A stretch of DNA of 64,000 bases from the NCBI RefSeq assembly GCF_015070375.1, contig NZ_JADCLL010000001.1, positions 312,501 to 376,500 of the forward strand. The letters are read 5' to 3'. Source of the stretch: Nocardioides kribbensis. GTDB taxonomy: Bacteria; Actinomycetota; Actinomycetes; Propionibacteriales; Nocardioidaceae. Numbering within the stretch: the first letter of the stretch is position 1; each line of letters starts with the position of its first letter. The position numbers were made by a program, and so were the translations under genes. The notes below the pieces were generated by a model. That model was not told the DNA's origin. It saw only the letters and a list, made by a program, of their open reading frames with translations, and searched no databases. This document shows, piece by piece, positions 9,268 to 17,342 of the stretch.

Positions 9268-10716
9268 GTGGCCATGTCCATGACCGCCCTCACCTCGGCC
9301 GCGACGCGGCCACCCGAGACCCTCGCCGCGCGGGCACGGGCCGCCCTCGGCGCCCTGGCCGACGCGCCCTGGGACGTGCTCGGCGACGACGACCTGCTGG
9401 CGAGCGCCCTCGACCTCGTCGCGGCCCGGTCGGCGCTGCGGGCCGCCGAGGCGCGCATCCTCGTGGAGATCGACCGTCGCGACCTCGCCCGCCGCAGCCT
9501 GGGCTGGGGCTCCACCGCCGACTGGCTGACCCACGTCGCCGGTCTCCGGGTCTCCCAGGGTCGCCAGGCCGTCGCCCACGCCCACGAGCTGGTCGGCGAC
9601 CGGGCGGCCACGCTGGCCGCCCTCGTCGCCGGCACCGTCAGCCCCGAGCAGGCCGCCCTCGTGATCGACGCCGTCGAGGAGCTGCCCGACGAGACCGCCC
9701 TGCGCACGCGGGCCGAGACCTCGCTGCTGGAAAAGGCCGACCACCTCCACGCGACCGACCTCGCGCGGGCCGCCGTACGCGTGGTCGACGAGGTGGACCC
9801 CGGGCGCGCGGCCCGAGAGCGTGAGCGTGAGCGCGACCGTCTGGCCCGTGCGTCCCACCGCCGTCGGTTCCTGTCGATCAGCGACGACGGCGCGGGCGGG
9901 GTCAGGGTCCGCGGGCGCGGGAGCGCCGAGGACGCCGCGGTCCTGCGCCAGGCGCTGCTGCCGCTCACCGCCCCCGCCCCGTCGGTCGACCCGCAGACCG
10001 GTGAGCGGTTCAGCGACCCCCGGGACCACGGCGCCCGCACCTGGGACGCCCTGGTGCAGGTGGCGCAGCACGCGCTCGACACCGACGCGGTGCCCGGATC
10101 GCACGGCGAGCGCACCCGCGTGAGCGTCACGATCCCCTGGGAGCAGCTGCGGGACGCCGCCGGCGCCACGCGCGGCGGGGAGACCGATGACGGCCTCACG
10201 CTGAGCGCCGGCACGGTGCGGCGGATGGCGTGCGACGCCACCGTCATCCCCGCCGTCCTCGGCGCGGAGTCCGCCGTGCTCGACCTGGGCCGCGAGGCGC
10301 GCGTGGTCTCGGCCTCGCTGTGGCGCGCCCTGGTGGCTCGCGACACGCACTGCACCTTCCCCGGCTGCGGACGCCCCCCGGTGATGTGCCACGCCCACCA
10401 CGTCGAGCACTGGGCCGACGGCGGCCCCACCGCCCTGGGCAACCTGGCCCTGCTCTGCGGCCACCACCACCGCACCATCCACGACACACCGTGGCAGGTG
10501 CGGACGGGCTCGGACGGCCGACCGGAGTTCCTCCCACCGACGGGTCTGTCGGAGACCGGCTCGCGCGAGTCCTCCACGTCCGGCGGCGCGCCGGGCACGC
10601 ACGACGCCTCGGAGGACCGGTCCGAAGCACACGCCGCACCATCAGGCTGGGGCAGGACCCGCCGCCGGGCCACGGCTGCCCGACCAGATCCGGACCCACC
10701 GCACGACGAGGACTGA
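9268..10716 (+). CDS. DUF222 / HNH endonuclease domain protein
   Basis: A protein of about 482 residues. The N-terminal two thirds is the helical DUF222 domain (13E12-type, found in many copies in actinobacteria). The C-terminal HNH nuclease fold has HCTFPGCGRPP, CHAHHVEHWADGG and NLALLCGHHHRTIH, with all zinc and catalytic positions present. GTG 9268 sits 6 nt after GGACGG; ATG 9274 or 9280 are alternatives. Members are often called mobile-element-related or phage-defence candidates, but no repeat or partner gene is seen here. The tail after residue 430 is low-complexity and polar. Confidence 0.85.
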   Translation: MAMSMTALTSAATRPPETLAARARAALGALADAPWDVLGDDDLLASALDLVAARSALRAAEARILVEIDRRDLARRSLGWGSTADWLTHVAGLRVSQGRQAVAHAHELVGDRAATLAALVAGTVSPEQAALVIDAVEELPDETALRTRAETSLLEKADHLHATDLARAAVRVVDEVDPGRAARERERERDRLARASHRRRFLSISDDGAGGVRVRGRGSAEDAAVLRQALLPLTAPAPSVDPQTGERFSDPRDHGARTWDALVQVAQHALDTDAVPGSHGERTRVSVTIPWEQLRDAAGATRGGETDDGLTLSAGTVRRMACDATVIPAVLGAESAVLDLGREARVVSASLWRALVARDTHCTFPGCGRPPVMCHAHHVEHWADGGPTALGNLALLCGHHHRTIHDTPWQVRTGSDGRPEFLPPTGLSETGSRESSTSGGAPGTHDASEDRSEAHAAPSGWGRTRRRATAARPDPDPPHDED

Positions 10717-10732
10717 CGGTCCCGTCACAGCC

Positions 10733-10751
10733 GTGCAACTGAGAGTTGCAC
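10733..10751. promoter_or_regulatory. perfect palindromic operator upstream of the TetR gene
   Basis: GTGCAACT-GAG-AGTTGCAC, an 8+3+8 perfect inverted repeat, sits directly before a -10 TACGAT (10758-10763), where a bound repressor would block RNA polymerase. It is very likely the autoregulatory site of the TetR protein. Confidence 0.75.
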
Positions 10752-10757
10752 CAGTCG

Positions 10758-10763
10758 TACGAT
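10758..10763 (+). promoter_or_regulatory. -10 hexamer of the TetR gene (leaderless)
   Basis: TACGAT with a 6-nt spacer to ATG 10770. It supports that ATG over an upstream TTG at 10746, which lies inside the operator. Confidence 0.6.
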
Positions 10764-10769
10764 ACGGGG

Positions 10770-11456
10770 ATGGTCACTGCCTCAGAGACGGACGGACGGC
10801 GATCCGCCGCGGCTGCGCGCCGGCGCGCCCGCGAGAAGGAGATCATCGCGGCGACCCGCGCGCTCTTCGACCAGCGCGGGGTGCGCGACGCCCAGATCGA
10901 GGACATCGCCAAGGCCGTCGGCATCAACCGAGCGATCGTCTACCGCCACTTCACCGGCAAGGAGGAGCTCTTCGCCCTCACGCTGGTGGGCTACCTCGAG
11001 GAGCTCCACGCCGCGCTCCAGGCGGCCGCCGCCTCGGGCGACGAGCCACGGGAGCGTCTGCAGCTGATCGTCGGCGCCTTCGTCGACTACGGACTGGCCC
11101 ACCCGGCCTTCGTCGACTGCGCCCAGGCCCTCATGCGGCGCTCCGGCCCCGAGCTGCTCGACGAGATCTCCGAGGGTGCCCTCTTCCGCCTGGGTCGGGG
11201 CATCTCGACGTGCCTGGCCGTGCTCTCCACAGTCCTGGAGGACGGCACCAGACGCGGTGCCTTCGGTGTCGGCGATCCGACCCTGCTGGCCAACACGCTG
11301 TACGCCAGCGGCCTCGGCGCACTGCAGCTCGCGCGGGTCGGGATCCTCGTCAAGGAGGCAGCGCCGGGCATCCCCACCGTCGGCGAGATCTCGCCGGAGC
11401 AGGTGCGTCAGTACCTCGTCGCCTCCGCGCTGGCCATGGCGTCGCTCGGCGTCTAG
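10770..11456 (+). CDS. TetR family transcriptional regulator
   Basis: A 228-residue repressor-type protein. A basic N-terminus is followed by a helix-turn-helix at about 41-61 (IEDIAKAVGINRAIVYRHF), then a helical ligand domain with a C-terminal half typical of regulators sensing acyl-CoA or hydrophobic ligands. It lies beside the fadA2-fabG4-htdX cluster, and the upstream region carries a perfect palindrome. A diverged copy of the half-site occurs in the thiolase/fabG4 divergent promoter, so the inferred role is control of this fatty-acid cluster. It faces the thiolase gene across a shared terminator. Confidence 0.9.
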   Translation: MVTASETDGRRSAAAARRRAREKEIIAATRALFDQRGVRDAQIEDIAKAVGINRAIVYRHFTGKEELFALTLVGYLEELHAALQAAAASGDEPRERLQLIVGAFVDYGLAHPAFVDCAQALMRRSGPELLDEISEGALFRLGRGISTCLAVLSTVLEDGTRRGAFGVGDPTLLANTLYASGLGALQLARVGILVKEAAPGIPTVGEISPEQVRQYLVASALAMASLGV

Positions 11457-11476
11457 GTCGCGGGACCCCCACAGCA

Positions 11477-11510
11477 CCAGGCCCGCCCGACGAGCGTCGG
11501 ACGGGCCTGG
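11477..11510. terminator. bidirectional terminator hairpin (tetR / thiolase)
   Basis: A 15-bp stem with a single mismatch (arms 11477-11491 and 11496-11510) and a GAGC loop, between two convergent genes. No U-tract, as is common in actinobacteria. Confidence 0.75.
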
Positions 11511-11528
11511 CGCGTGTGCGGTGGAGCG

Positions 11529-12812
11529 TCAGGGGCGCTCGAGGATCGCGGTGACGCCCTGACCGCCGGCAGCACATACCGAGATGACTCCCCGACCGCT
11601 GCCCTTCTCCGCGAGCAGCTTGGCGAGGACGTTGACGATCCGCCCGCCGGTGGCGGCGAACGGGTGACCCGCGGCGAGCGAGGAACCGTTGACGTTGAGC
11701 TTGGAGCAGTCGATCGAGCCGAGCGGGGCGTCGAGACCCAGGCGCTCCTTGCAGAAGACCGGGTCCTCCCAGGCCTTGAGGGTGGAGAGCACCTGCGAGG
11801 CGAACGCCTCGTGGATCTCGTAGAAGTCGAAGTCCTGCAGGCTCAGGCCCTCGCGCTGCAGCATGCGCGCCATCGCGTAGGCAGGGGCCATCAGCAGGCC
11901 CTCGCCGCCGTGGACGTAGTCGACCGCGGCGGTCTCGTAGGCCGTGAGGTAGGCCAGCACGGGCAGGCCCTTCTCCTCGGCCCACTCCTCCGAGGCGAGC
12001 AGCACCACCGAGGCGCCGTCGGTCAGCGGGGTGGAGTTGCCCGCGGTCATCGTCGCGGCCTCGCCCTTGCCGAACACCGGCTTGAGCTTGGCCAGCTTCT
12101 CCACCGAGGAGTCGGGGCGCAGGTTCTGGTCGCGCTCGAGACCGCGGAAGGGGGTGATCTGGTCGTCGAGGAAGCCGGCCTCGTAGGCCTTGGCGAGGTT
12201 CTGGTGGGAGGTCGCGGCGAGGGCGTCCTGCTCCTCACGACCCACCTGCCACTCCAGCGCGGTGAGCGCGGCGTGGTCACCCATGGCCAGCCCGGTGCGG
12301 GGTTCGCCGTTCTGGGGGATGCTCGGCACGAGGTCACCGGGACGGACCTTGGCCAGGGCCGCGAGGCGACCCTTGAGGTCCTTGGCCCGATTGGCCTCGA
12401 GGAGGATCTTGCGCAGGCCCTCCCCCACGGCGATCGGTGCGTCGGAGGTGGTGTCGGAGCCTCCGGCGATGCCGACGTCGATCTGACCCAGGGCGATCTT
12501 GTTCGCGACCTGGATCGCCGCCTGGAGACCGGTGCCGCAGGCCTGCTGGATGTCGGTGGCGGGGGTCTCGGGGGAGAGCTTGGAGCCCAGCACCGCCTCG
12601 CGGGTGAGGTTGAAGTCACGGCTGTGCTTGAGCACCGCCCCGGCCACGACCTCGCCGAGGCGCTCGCCCTCGAGGCCGAAGCGGGTCACGAGGCCGTCGA
12701 TGGCGGCGGTGAGCATGTCCTGGTTCGACGCGTCGGAGTAGACCGTGTTGGACCGGGCGAAGGGGATGCGGTTGCCGCCGATGACGGCGACGCGACGAGT
12801 GGTGGGTTGCAT
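11529..12812 (-). CDS. fadA2: acetyl-CoA C-acyltransferase (thiolase)
   Basis: A 427-residue thiolase. The nucleophilic Cys lies in QQACGTGLQAA (about residue 91), the His in AAGHPFAATGGR (about 380) and the second Cys in VCAAGGQGVTA (about 415). It condenses or cleaves 3-ketoacyl-CoA with CoA. It is divergent from fabG4-htdX. Thiolase, ketoreductase and hydratase together cover three of the four beta-oxidation steps or a reverse cycle. The same gene trio is linked in mycobacteria (fadA2, fabG4, htdX), from which the symbol is taken. AAGGA precedes the ATG. Confidence 0.92.
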   Translation of the reverse strand: MQPTTRRVAVIGGNRIPFARSNTVYSDASNQDMLTAAIDGLVTRFGLEGERLGEVVAGAVLKHSRDFNLTREAVLGSKLSPETPATDIQQACGTGLQAAIQVANKIALGQIDVGIAGGSDTTSDAPIAVGEGLRKILLEANRAKDLKGRLAALAKVRPGDLVPSIPQNGEPRTGLAMGDHAALTALEWQVGREEQDALAATSHQNLAKAYEAGFLDDQITPFRGLERDQNLRPDSSVEKLAKLKPVFGKGEAATMTAGNSTPLTDGASVVLLASEEWAEEKGLPVLAYLTAYETAAVDYVHGGEGLLMAPAYAMARMLQREGLSLQDFDFYEIHEAFASQVLSTLKAWEDPVFCKERLGLDAPLGSIDCSKLNVNGSSLAAGHPFAATGGRIVNVLAKLLAEKGSGRGVISVCAAGGQGVTAILERP

Positions 12813-12867
12813 AGGGTCATCCTTGCGTCGACAGGCCTCGCAGTGAAGCCTGTGAGGGGCACGTCAC

Positions 12868-12893
12868 GATGTGTGGACGCTGAGTTACACATC
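12868..12893. promoter_or_regulatory. candidate second TetR site in the thiolase/fabG4 promoter
   Basis: GATGTGT-N12-ACACATC is an interrupted palindrome. Inside it AGTTACAC (12883-12890) matches the half-site AGTTGCAC of the TetR operator at 7 of 8 bases; the left half is weak. The position between the divergent genes fits a shared operator. Confidence 0.4.
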
Positions 12894-12947
12894 GGGTTGC
12901 ATGACCGTGCCCCACGATCTCCCACCACCACACGGAGGACCACCCGC

Positions 12948-14282
12948 ATGAGCGACAAGTACCAGAGCTTCTCGCAGTCCCCGCTCGGAAAGCTGCTGGT
13001 CAAGAACCTCGGCCTCCCCGCCCCCATGAAGCTCGAGCGGTACGTCGAGGGCGCTCCGCTCGTCGACGGCGTCGTCGCCCTCGGGGGACGCGGCCGCCTC
13101 GCCGAGTCGCTCGGCGGCATCCTCTCCCAGCTCGGCGTGGAGAGCACCGACGCCCCGGCCGAGGGATCCCGGCTCAAGGGCCTGGTCTTCGACGCCACCG
13201 GCCTCACGTCCTCCGACCAGCTCGTCGCCCTGCGCGACTTCTTCACCCCGCTCATGCGCAGCCTCGCGGTCTGCCCGCGCGTCGTCGTGCTCGGCACCCC
13301 GCCGGAGCTCCTCGAGGGGGGCGAGCGCGTCGCGCAGCGCGCCCTGGAGGGCTTCACCCGCAGCCTGGGCAAGGAGATCGGTCGCGGCGGCACGGTGCAG
13401 CTGGTCTACGTCGCCGAGGGCGCCGAGGCGTCGGTCGCCAGCACGCTGGGCTTCCTGCTCTCCCCCAAGTCGGCCTACGTGTCGGGCCAGGTCGTGCGCA
13501 TCGGCGCCACCGGCTCGACCGACGCGCCCGCGGTCACCGACTGGACCCGTCCGCTCGCCGGCAAGGTGGCCCTCGTGACCGGCGCCAGCCGCGGGATCGG
13601 CGAGCAGATCGCGCGGGTCCTGCACCGCGACGGCGCCACCGTCGTGGGCGTCGACGTGCCCCAGGCCGCCGACGGCCTGGTGAAGCTCATGAACGAGCTC
13701 GACGGGGACTGGCTGACCCTCGACATCACCGCGAAGGACGCCCCGCAGCGGATCGCCCAGCACCTCAAGGACAAGCACGGCGGCGTCGACGTCGTGGTCC
13801 ACAACGCCGGCATCACCCGCGACAAGAAGCTCGCCAACATGTCGGAGGACCGCTGGGAGTCGGTCATCGCCGTCAACCTCACCGCCCCGGAGCGCATCAG
13901 CCGCGAGCTGCTCGACCAGGGCGTCGTCAACGCCCACGGCTCGATCGTCGGCGTGGCGAGCATCGCGGGCATCGCGGGCAACGTCGGCCAGACCAACTAC
14001 GCCGCCTCCAAGGCCGGTGTCATCGGCCTCGTCGACTCCCTCAAGGGCGAGCTCACCGACGGCATCACCGTCAACGCCGTGGCGCCGGGCTTCATCATCA
14101 CGCAGATGACCGCGGCGGTGCCGTTCGCGACCCGCGAGGTCGGTCAGCGCCTCAACGCCATGTCGCAGGGCGGTCTGCCCGTCGACGTCGCCGAGACCGT
14201 GGCCTGGTACGCCGACCCCGCGTCGAGCGCCGTCAACGGCAACGTGGTCCGCGTGTGCGGCCAGATGATGCTGGGGGCCTGA
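12948..14282 (+). CDS. fabG4: 3-oxoacyl-ACP/CoA reductase, high-molecular-weight FabG
   Basis: A 444-residue two-domain reductase. The N-terminal 200 residues form a flavodoxin-like domain found only in the large FabG4 class. The C-terminal short-chain dehydrogenase has TGASRGIG near 211-218 for NAD(H) binding, HNAGI, a catalytic Ser and YAASK near 352. It reduces 3-oxoacyl thioesters; mycobacterial FabG4 prefers CoA esters and NADH. GGAGG precedes ATG 12948. htdX starts one base after the stop, so the two are one operon. Identification rests on length, domain order and cluster. Confidence 0.93.
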   Translation: MSDKYQSFSQSPLGKLLVKNLGLPAPMKLERYVEGAPLVDGVVALGGRGRLAESLGGILSQLGVESTDAPAEGSRLKGLVFDATGLTSSDQLVALRDFFTPLMRSLAVCPRVVVLGTPPELLEGGERVAQRALEGFTRSLGKEIGRGGTVQLVYVAEGAEASVASTLGFLLSPKSAYVSGQVVRIGATGSTDAPAVTDWTRPLAGKVALVTGASRGIGEQIARVLHRDGATVVGVDVPQAADGLVKLMNELDGDWLTLDITAKDAPQRIAQHLKDKHGGVDVVVHNAGITRDKKLANMSEDRWESVIAVNLTAPERISRELLDQGVVNAHGSIVGVASIAGIAGNVGQTNYAASKAGVIGLVDSLKGELTDGITVNAVAPGFIITQMTAAVPFATREVGQRLNAMSQGGLPVDVAETVAWYADPASSAVNGNVVRVCGQMMLGA

Positions 14283-14283
14283 C

Positions 14284-15180
14284 GTGGCCGGCACCGGGGC
14301 GCCGCAGTCCCCCCGCCTGGTCACCCCCGGCTCCGGGGCCGTGCCCACGCTGCTCAGGGCCGCCCTCCCGTCGATCCCCGTCGTCGGCTCCCTGCCCGGC
14401 GTGAGGAAGGGGCCGGCGTCGTCCTTCTCCGGCCTCACCTTCACCCGGCCGCCGGTGACCGTCGAGCGGGCCCACGTCGAGGCCTACGCCGAGGTCTGCG
14501 GCTTCCCGCGCAAGGACACCGCGCCGCTGACCTACCCCCACATGCTCGCCTTCCCGCTGCACATGGCGATCATGACCGAGCCGTCGTTCCCCGCACCCGC
14601 CATCGGCACGGTGCACCTGGAGAACGCGGTGACCGGCCACCGGCCGGTCGCGGTGGGCGAGAGCCTGGCCGTGACGACCAGCGTGGGAGCCCCCCGCCCC
14701 CATCCCAAGGGCACGGTCTACGAGTTCGTGGCCGAGGCACGGGTGGGCGAGGAGCTGGTCTGGGAGAGCACCTCGACCTACCTGCGCCGCGGACGCGGCG
14801 ACGCCGACGCACCGGGCGGGTCCTCCTTCCCCGACACCTCGCCCAACGGCACCGTCTGGCGCCTGCCCGGCGACCTGGGCCGCCGCTACGCCGCCGTCTC
14901 GGGCGACCACAACCCGATCCACCTCTACCCGTGGACGGCCAAGGCCCTGGGCTTCCCGCGCCAGATCGCCCACGGCATGTGGAGCCTGGCGCGCTGCGTG
15001 GCCGCGATCGAGAACCGGCTGCCCGACGCGGTGCGCGTCGACGCGGCCTTCAAGAAGCCGATCCTGCTGCCGGTCTCGGTCGAGCTCGGCACCCGTGTGC
15101 TCGACGACGGCATCGCGTTCGCGCTGACCAACCCGCGGTCCGGCGCCCCGCACGTGGTGGGACGCAGCTCCGAGATCTGA
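14284..15180 (+). CDS. htdX: MaoC-like 3-hydroxyacyl-CoA dehydratase
   Basis: A 298-residue double-hotdog protein. The second hotdog has the hydratase-2 motif GDHNPIH (about 206-212) with Asp and His as catalytic pair, followed by FPRQIAHGMW. It hydrates or dehydrates trans-2-enoyl / 3-hydroxyacyl thioesters. The GTG start lies one base after fabG4. In mycobacteria HtdX is encoded next to FabG4 and acts on the same intermediates, so a shared pathway with the divergent thiolase is likely. A very strong terminator follows. Confidence 0.92.
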   Translation: MAGTGAPQSPRLVTPGSGAVPTLLRAALPSIPVVGSLPGVRKGPASSFSGLTFTRPPVTVERAHVEAYAEVCGFPRKDTAPLTYPHMLAFPLHMAIMTEPSFPAPAIGTVHLENAVTGHRPVAVGESLAVTTSVGAPRPHPKGTVYEFVAEARVGEELVWESTSTYLRRGRGDADAPGGSSFPDTSPNGTVWRLPGDLGRRYAAVSGDHNPIHLYPWTAKALGFPRQIAHGMWSLARCVAAIENRLPDAVRVDAAFKKPILLPVSVELGTRVLDDGIAFALTNPRSGAPHVVGRSSEI

Positions 15181-15244
15181 GCCCGCCCGCCCGGTGACGA
15201 CGCCCGGTCACCAGGCCCGGTCACCAGGCCCGGTCGTGGCAGCA

Positions 15245-15282
15245 GAGCGCGCCCTCCTCGCCCCGGCGAGGAGGGCGCGCTC
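15245..15282. terminator. 18-bp perfect terminator hairpin (htdX / MFS)
   Basis: Arms 15245-15262 and 15265-15282 pair without mismatch. The right arm reaches the TGA of the convergent MFS gene. It serves both directions. Confidence 0.8.
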
Positions 15283-16681
15283 ACGTCCGGGGCCGACCCA
15301 GGACGGCGATGGCGGCGGCACCCAGCACCGTGAGCGAGGCCGACACGACGACGGCGACGTTCCAGCCCGCCACCAGCGCGGCCGGTGCCGTGTCGCCCGA
15401 CCCGGCGTGCGCCGCGAGGGTCACGGTGAGGGTGATGCCACAGGCGGCGCCGAGGTAGCGGGCGGTGTTGTTGGCGCCCGAGCCCATGGCGGCGCGCTCG
15501 GGCGGCACGCTGGCGACCGCCTCGCGCCCGAGCAGCGCGTTGAGGACCCCGGTGCCCAGCCCGGAGACCACCATGGCGAGCGCCACCCGGGTCACCGCGG
15601 AGCCCTCGTCGAGCCCGAAGCCGATCATCTGCCCACCGGCCACGACGAGCAGCACCACCGCCACGGGCCTGCCGCCCTCGAGCGGGTGGCGCACGAGGCG
15701 CACCAGCAGCGAGGCCACCACGCTCGCCGCGGCCCAGGCCACGACGAGCAGGCTGCCGACCCACAGGCTCTCCCCCAGCCCGGCCTGCGCCAGTGTCGGC
15801 ACGTACGACGAGATGCCGATCATCCCGAGGCCGAGCACCAGCGATCCCCCGGTCGCCGCCCGGAACCGCGGGTGCGCCAGCAGCGCGGGCTCCACCAGCG
15901 GCTCGCGCACGCGCCGCTCGACGACCACCATGGCCGCCAGCGCGAGGACCCCACCGACGACGAGGCCGACCACCGGGCCGTCGACGCCGTCACGCCCCTC
16001 CGTCAGCGCCGCGACCAGGCACGACATGCCGAGCACCAGCAGGGCGAGCCCGGGCAGGTCGACGCGCCGCGCCGCGGGCGTGGAGACGGGCAGCGCCCGC
16101 ACCGAGGGCAGCAGCAGCAGCGCGGCCAGCGCTGCGGTGACGACGTAGGTCTCGCGCCATCCCGACCCGAGGTCGAGTGCGGCGGCGAGGAGGGCGCCGG
16201 TGGCGATGCCCAGCCCGACGCTGGCGCCCCACACCGACGTCGCATGGGCCCGCGCGGGCCCCGGGGCGTGGGTGTGGGCGAGCAGGGCCAGCCCGCAGGC
16301 GAGCACGGCGGCGCCGCCCACGCCCTGCACGACGCGGGCCCCGATCAGCAGGAGCGGCTCCTGGGCCAGGCCGCACACGAGGGCACCGGCACCGACCGCC
16401 ACCAGGCCGGCGAGGTAGACCCGGCGTCGGCCGAGGGCGTCGCCGAGCACGCCGGTGGCGAGGAGGGCTCCGGCCAGGCCGACGCTCATCGAGCTCAGCA
16501 CCCACGCCTGCGCGGCGGGACCGGCACCCAGGTCGGCGGCCGCTGCAGGCAGCGTGGCCATCGGGGTGACGTAGGTGACCAGGACCAGGGCTGTGCCCAG
16601 TGCGACGACGGGCAGTGCCCGCGCCCCGGCCTCCCGGCCCGTGAGGACGTGACCGGAGGACGGTTTGACATTCAAACTCAC
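15281..16681 (-). CDS. MFS transporter (drug/metabolite efflux type)
   Basis: A membrane protein of about 466 residues with 12-14 hydrophobic segments. Motif A appears as GVLGDALGRRRVYLAG after TM2, and the antiporter-type motif C region as GASVGLGIATGALLAAA. This is the DHA-type proton-driven export family. The GTG start at 16681 has a minus-strand -10 TACTGT (16690-16695) 8 nt upstream. A palindrome (16663-16677) falls on codons 2-7, ideal for a blocking repressor. The divergent HxlR gene is the likely regulator. The substrate is unknown. Confidence 0.87.
   Translation of the reverse strand: MSLNVKPSSGHVLTGREAGARALPVVALGTALVLVTYVTPMATLPAAAADLGAGPAAQAWVLSSMSVGLAGALLATGVLGDALGRRRVYLAGLVAVGAGALVCGLAQEPLLLIGARVVQGVGGAAVLACGLALLAHTHAPGPARAHATSVWGASVGLGIATGALLAAALDLGSGWRETYVVTAALAALLLLPSVRALPVSTPAARRVDLPGLALLVLGMSCLVAALTEGRDGVDGPVVGLVVGGVLALAAMVVVERRVREPLVEPALLAHPRFRAATGGSLVLGLGMIGISSYVPTLAQAGLGESLWVGSLLVVAWAAASVVASLLVRLVRHPLEGGRPVAVVLLVVAGGQMIGFGLDEGSAVTRVALAMVVSGLGTGVLNALLGREAVASVPPERAAMGSGANNTARYLGAACGITLTVTLAAHAGSGDTAPAALVAGWNVAVVVSASLTVLGAAAIAVLGRPRT
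16663..16677. promoter_or_regulatory. palindromic operator GTTTGA-CAT-TCAAAC
   Basis: A perfect 6+3+6 inverted repeat, unusually A/T-rich for this genome, just inside the start of the MFS gene and next to a divergent HxlR gene. It is probably the HxlR operator. Confidence 0.65.
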
Positions 16682-16689
16682 ACCGCAGG

Positions 16690-16695
16690 ACAGTA
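16690..16695 (-). promoter_or_regulatory. -10 hexamer of the MFS gene
   Basis: TACTGT on the minus strand, 8 nt from GTG 16681. It places the operator at the very start of the transcript. Confidence 0.45.
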
Positions 16696-16777
16696 CACAG
16701 GTGAGGACCTCCTGGACACCCCGTCGCGCGCCCCGGCGCGCCCGGCCGGCCGTCGCCGAGGGCAGGGACCGGGACCG

Positions 16778-17254
16778 GTGAACGAGTCTCCGATCGCCGC
16801 ACCGGTCCCCCCGTCGGCCGCGACCCTCGACGCGACCCCCGACTCGACCCCTGCAACGACCCACGTCGCGCTCGACTCGCTGCCGGGGCGGCCCTGTCCG
16901 GCCGCGGCGGCGCTCGAGGTGGTCGGCGAGCGGTGGTCGCTGCTGGTCGTGCGCGAGCTGGCGATGGGCAGCGGGCGCTTCACCGACATCGTGCGGGGCA
17001 CCGGGGCGCCCCGCGACCGGGTCGCCGCGCGCCTGCGCTCGCTCGAGGCGGCCGGCGTCGTGCGACGCACCTCCGACACCGCGGGCGACGCAGCGGGCAA
17101 CACGGCGGGCGCGCGGGGCGGCTACGCGCTCACCCCCGCGGGACGCGACCTGCTGCCGGTGCTGGACGCGCTCCTCGCGTGGGGGCGGACCCACGCGGTC
17201 GCCCCCGACGACCCCCGACGCAGGAGTGACTACCCCCGCCTCGCCGCCGACTGA
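16778..17254 (+). CDS. HxlR family transcriptional regulator
   Basis: A 158-residue winged-helix regulator with the HxlR signature CPAAAALEVVGERWSLLVVRE, then RFTDIVRGTGAPRDRVAARLRSLEAAGVV as recognition region and wing, and a C-terminal YALTPAGRDLLPVLDALLAWG. GTG 16778 has AGGGA upstream; the first 40 residues are disordered. HxlR proteins sense redox or electrophiles through the conserved N-terminal Cys, present here. It is divergent from an MFS exporter. It converges on the M23 gene with a hairpin between. Confidence 0.9.
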   Translation: MNESPIAAPVPPSAATLDATPDSTPATTHVALDSLPGRPCPAAAALEVVGERWSLLVVRELAMGSGRFTDIVRGTGAPRDRVAARLRSLEAAGVVRRTSDTAGDAAGNTAGARGGYALTPAGRDLLPVLDALLAWGRTHAVAPDDPRRRSDYPRLAAD

Positions 17255-17314
17255 CAGTCCCGCCACCGACAGCATCCCGACCGACGGCACCCCGGCCGGC
17301 CCGACCCTGGTCCA

Positions 17315-17337
17315 GGCCCGGCCTGGCTCGCCGGGCC
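17315..17337. terminator. terminator hairpin (HxlR / M23)
   Basis: GGCCCGGC-N7-GCCGGGCC, an 8-bp perfect stem between convergent genes. Confidence 0.55.
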
Positions 17338-17342
17338 AGCCC

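Noticed and set aside
9268-10716. DUF222-HNH gene as evidence of a mobile element
   Set aside because: No inverted or direct repeats, integrase or group II intron features flank it; these genes are common single chromosomal genes in actinobacteria.
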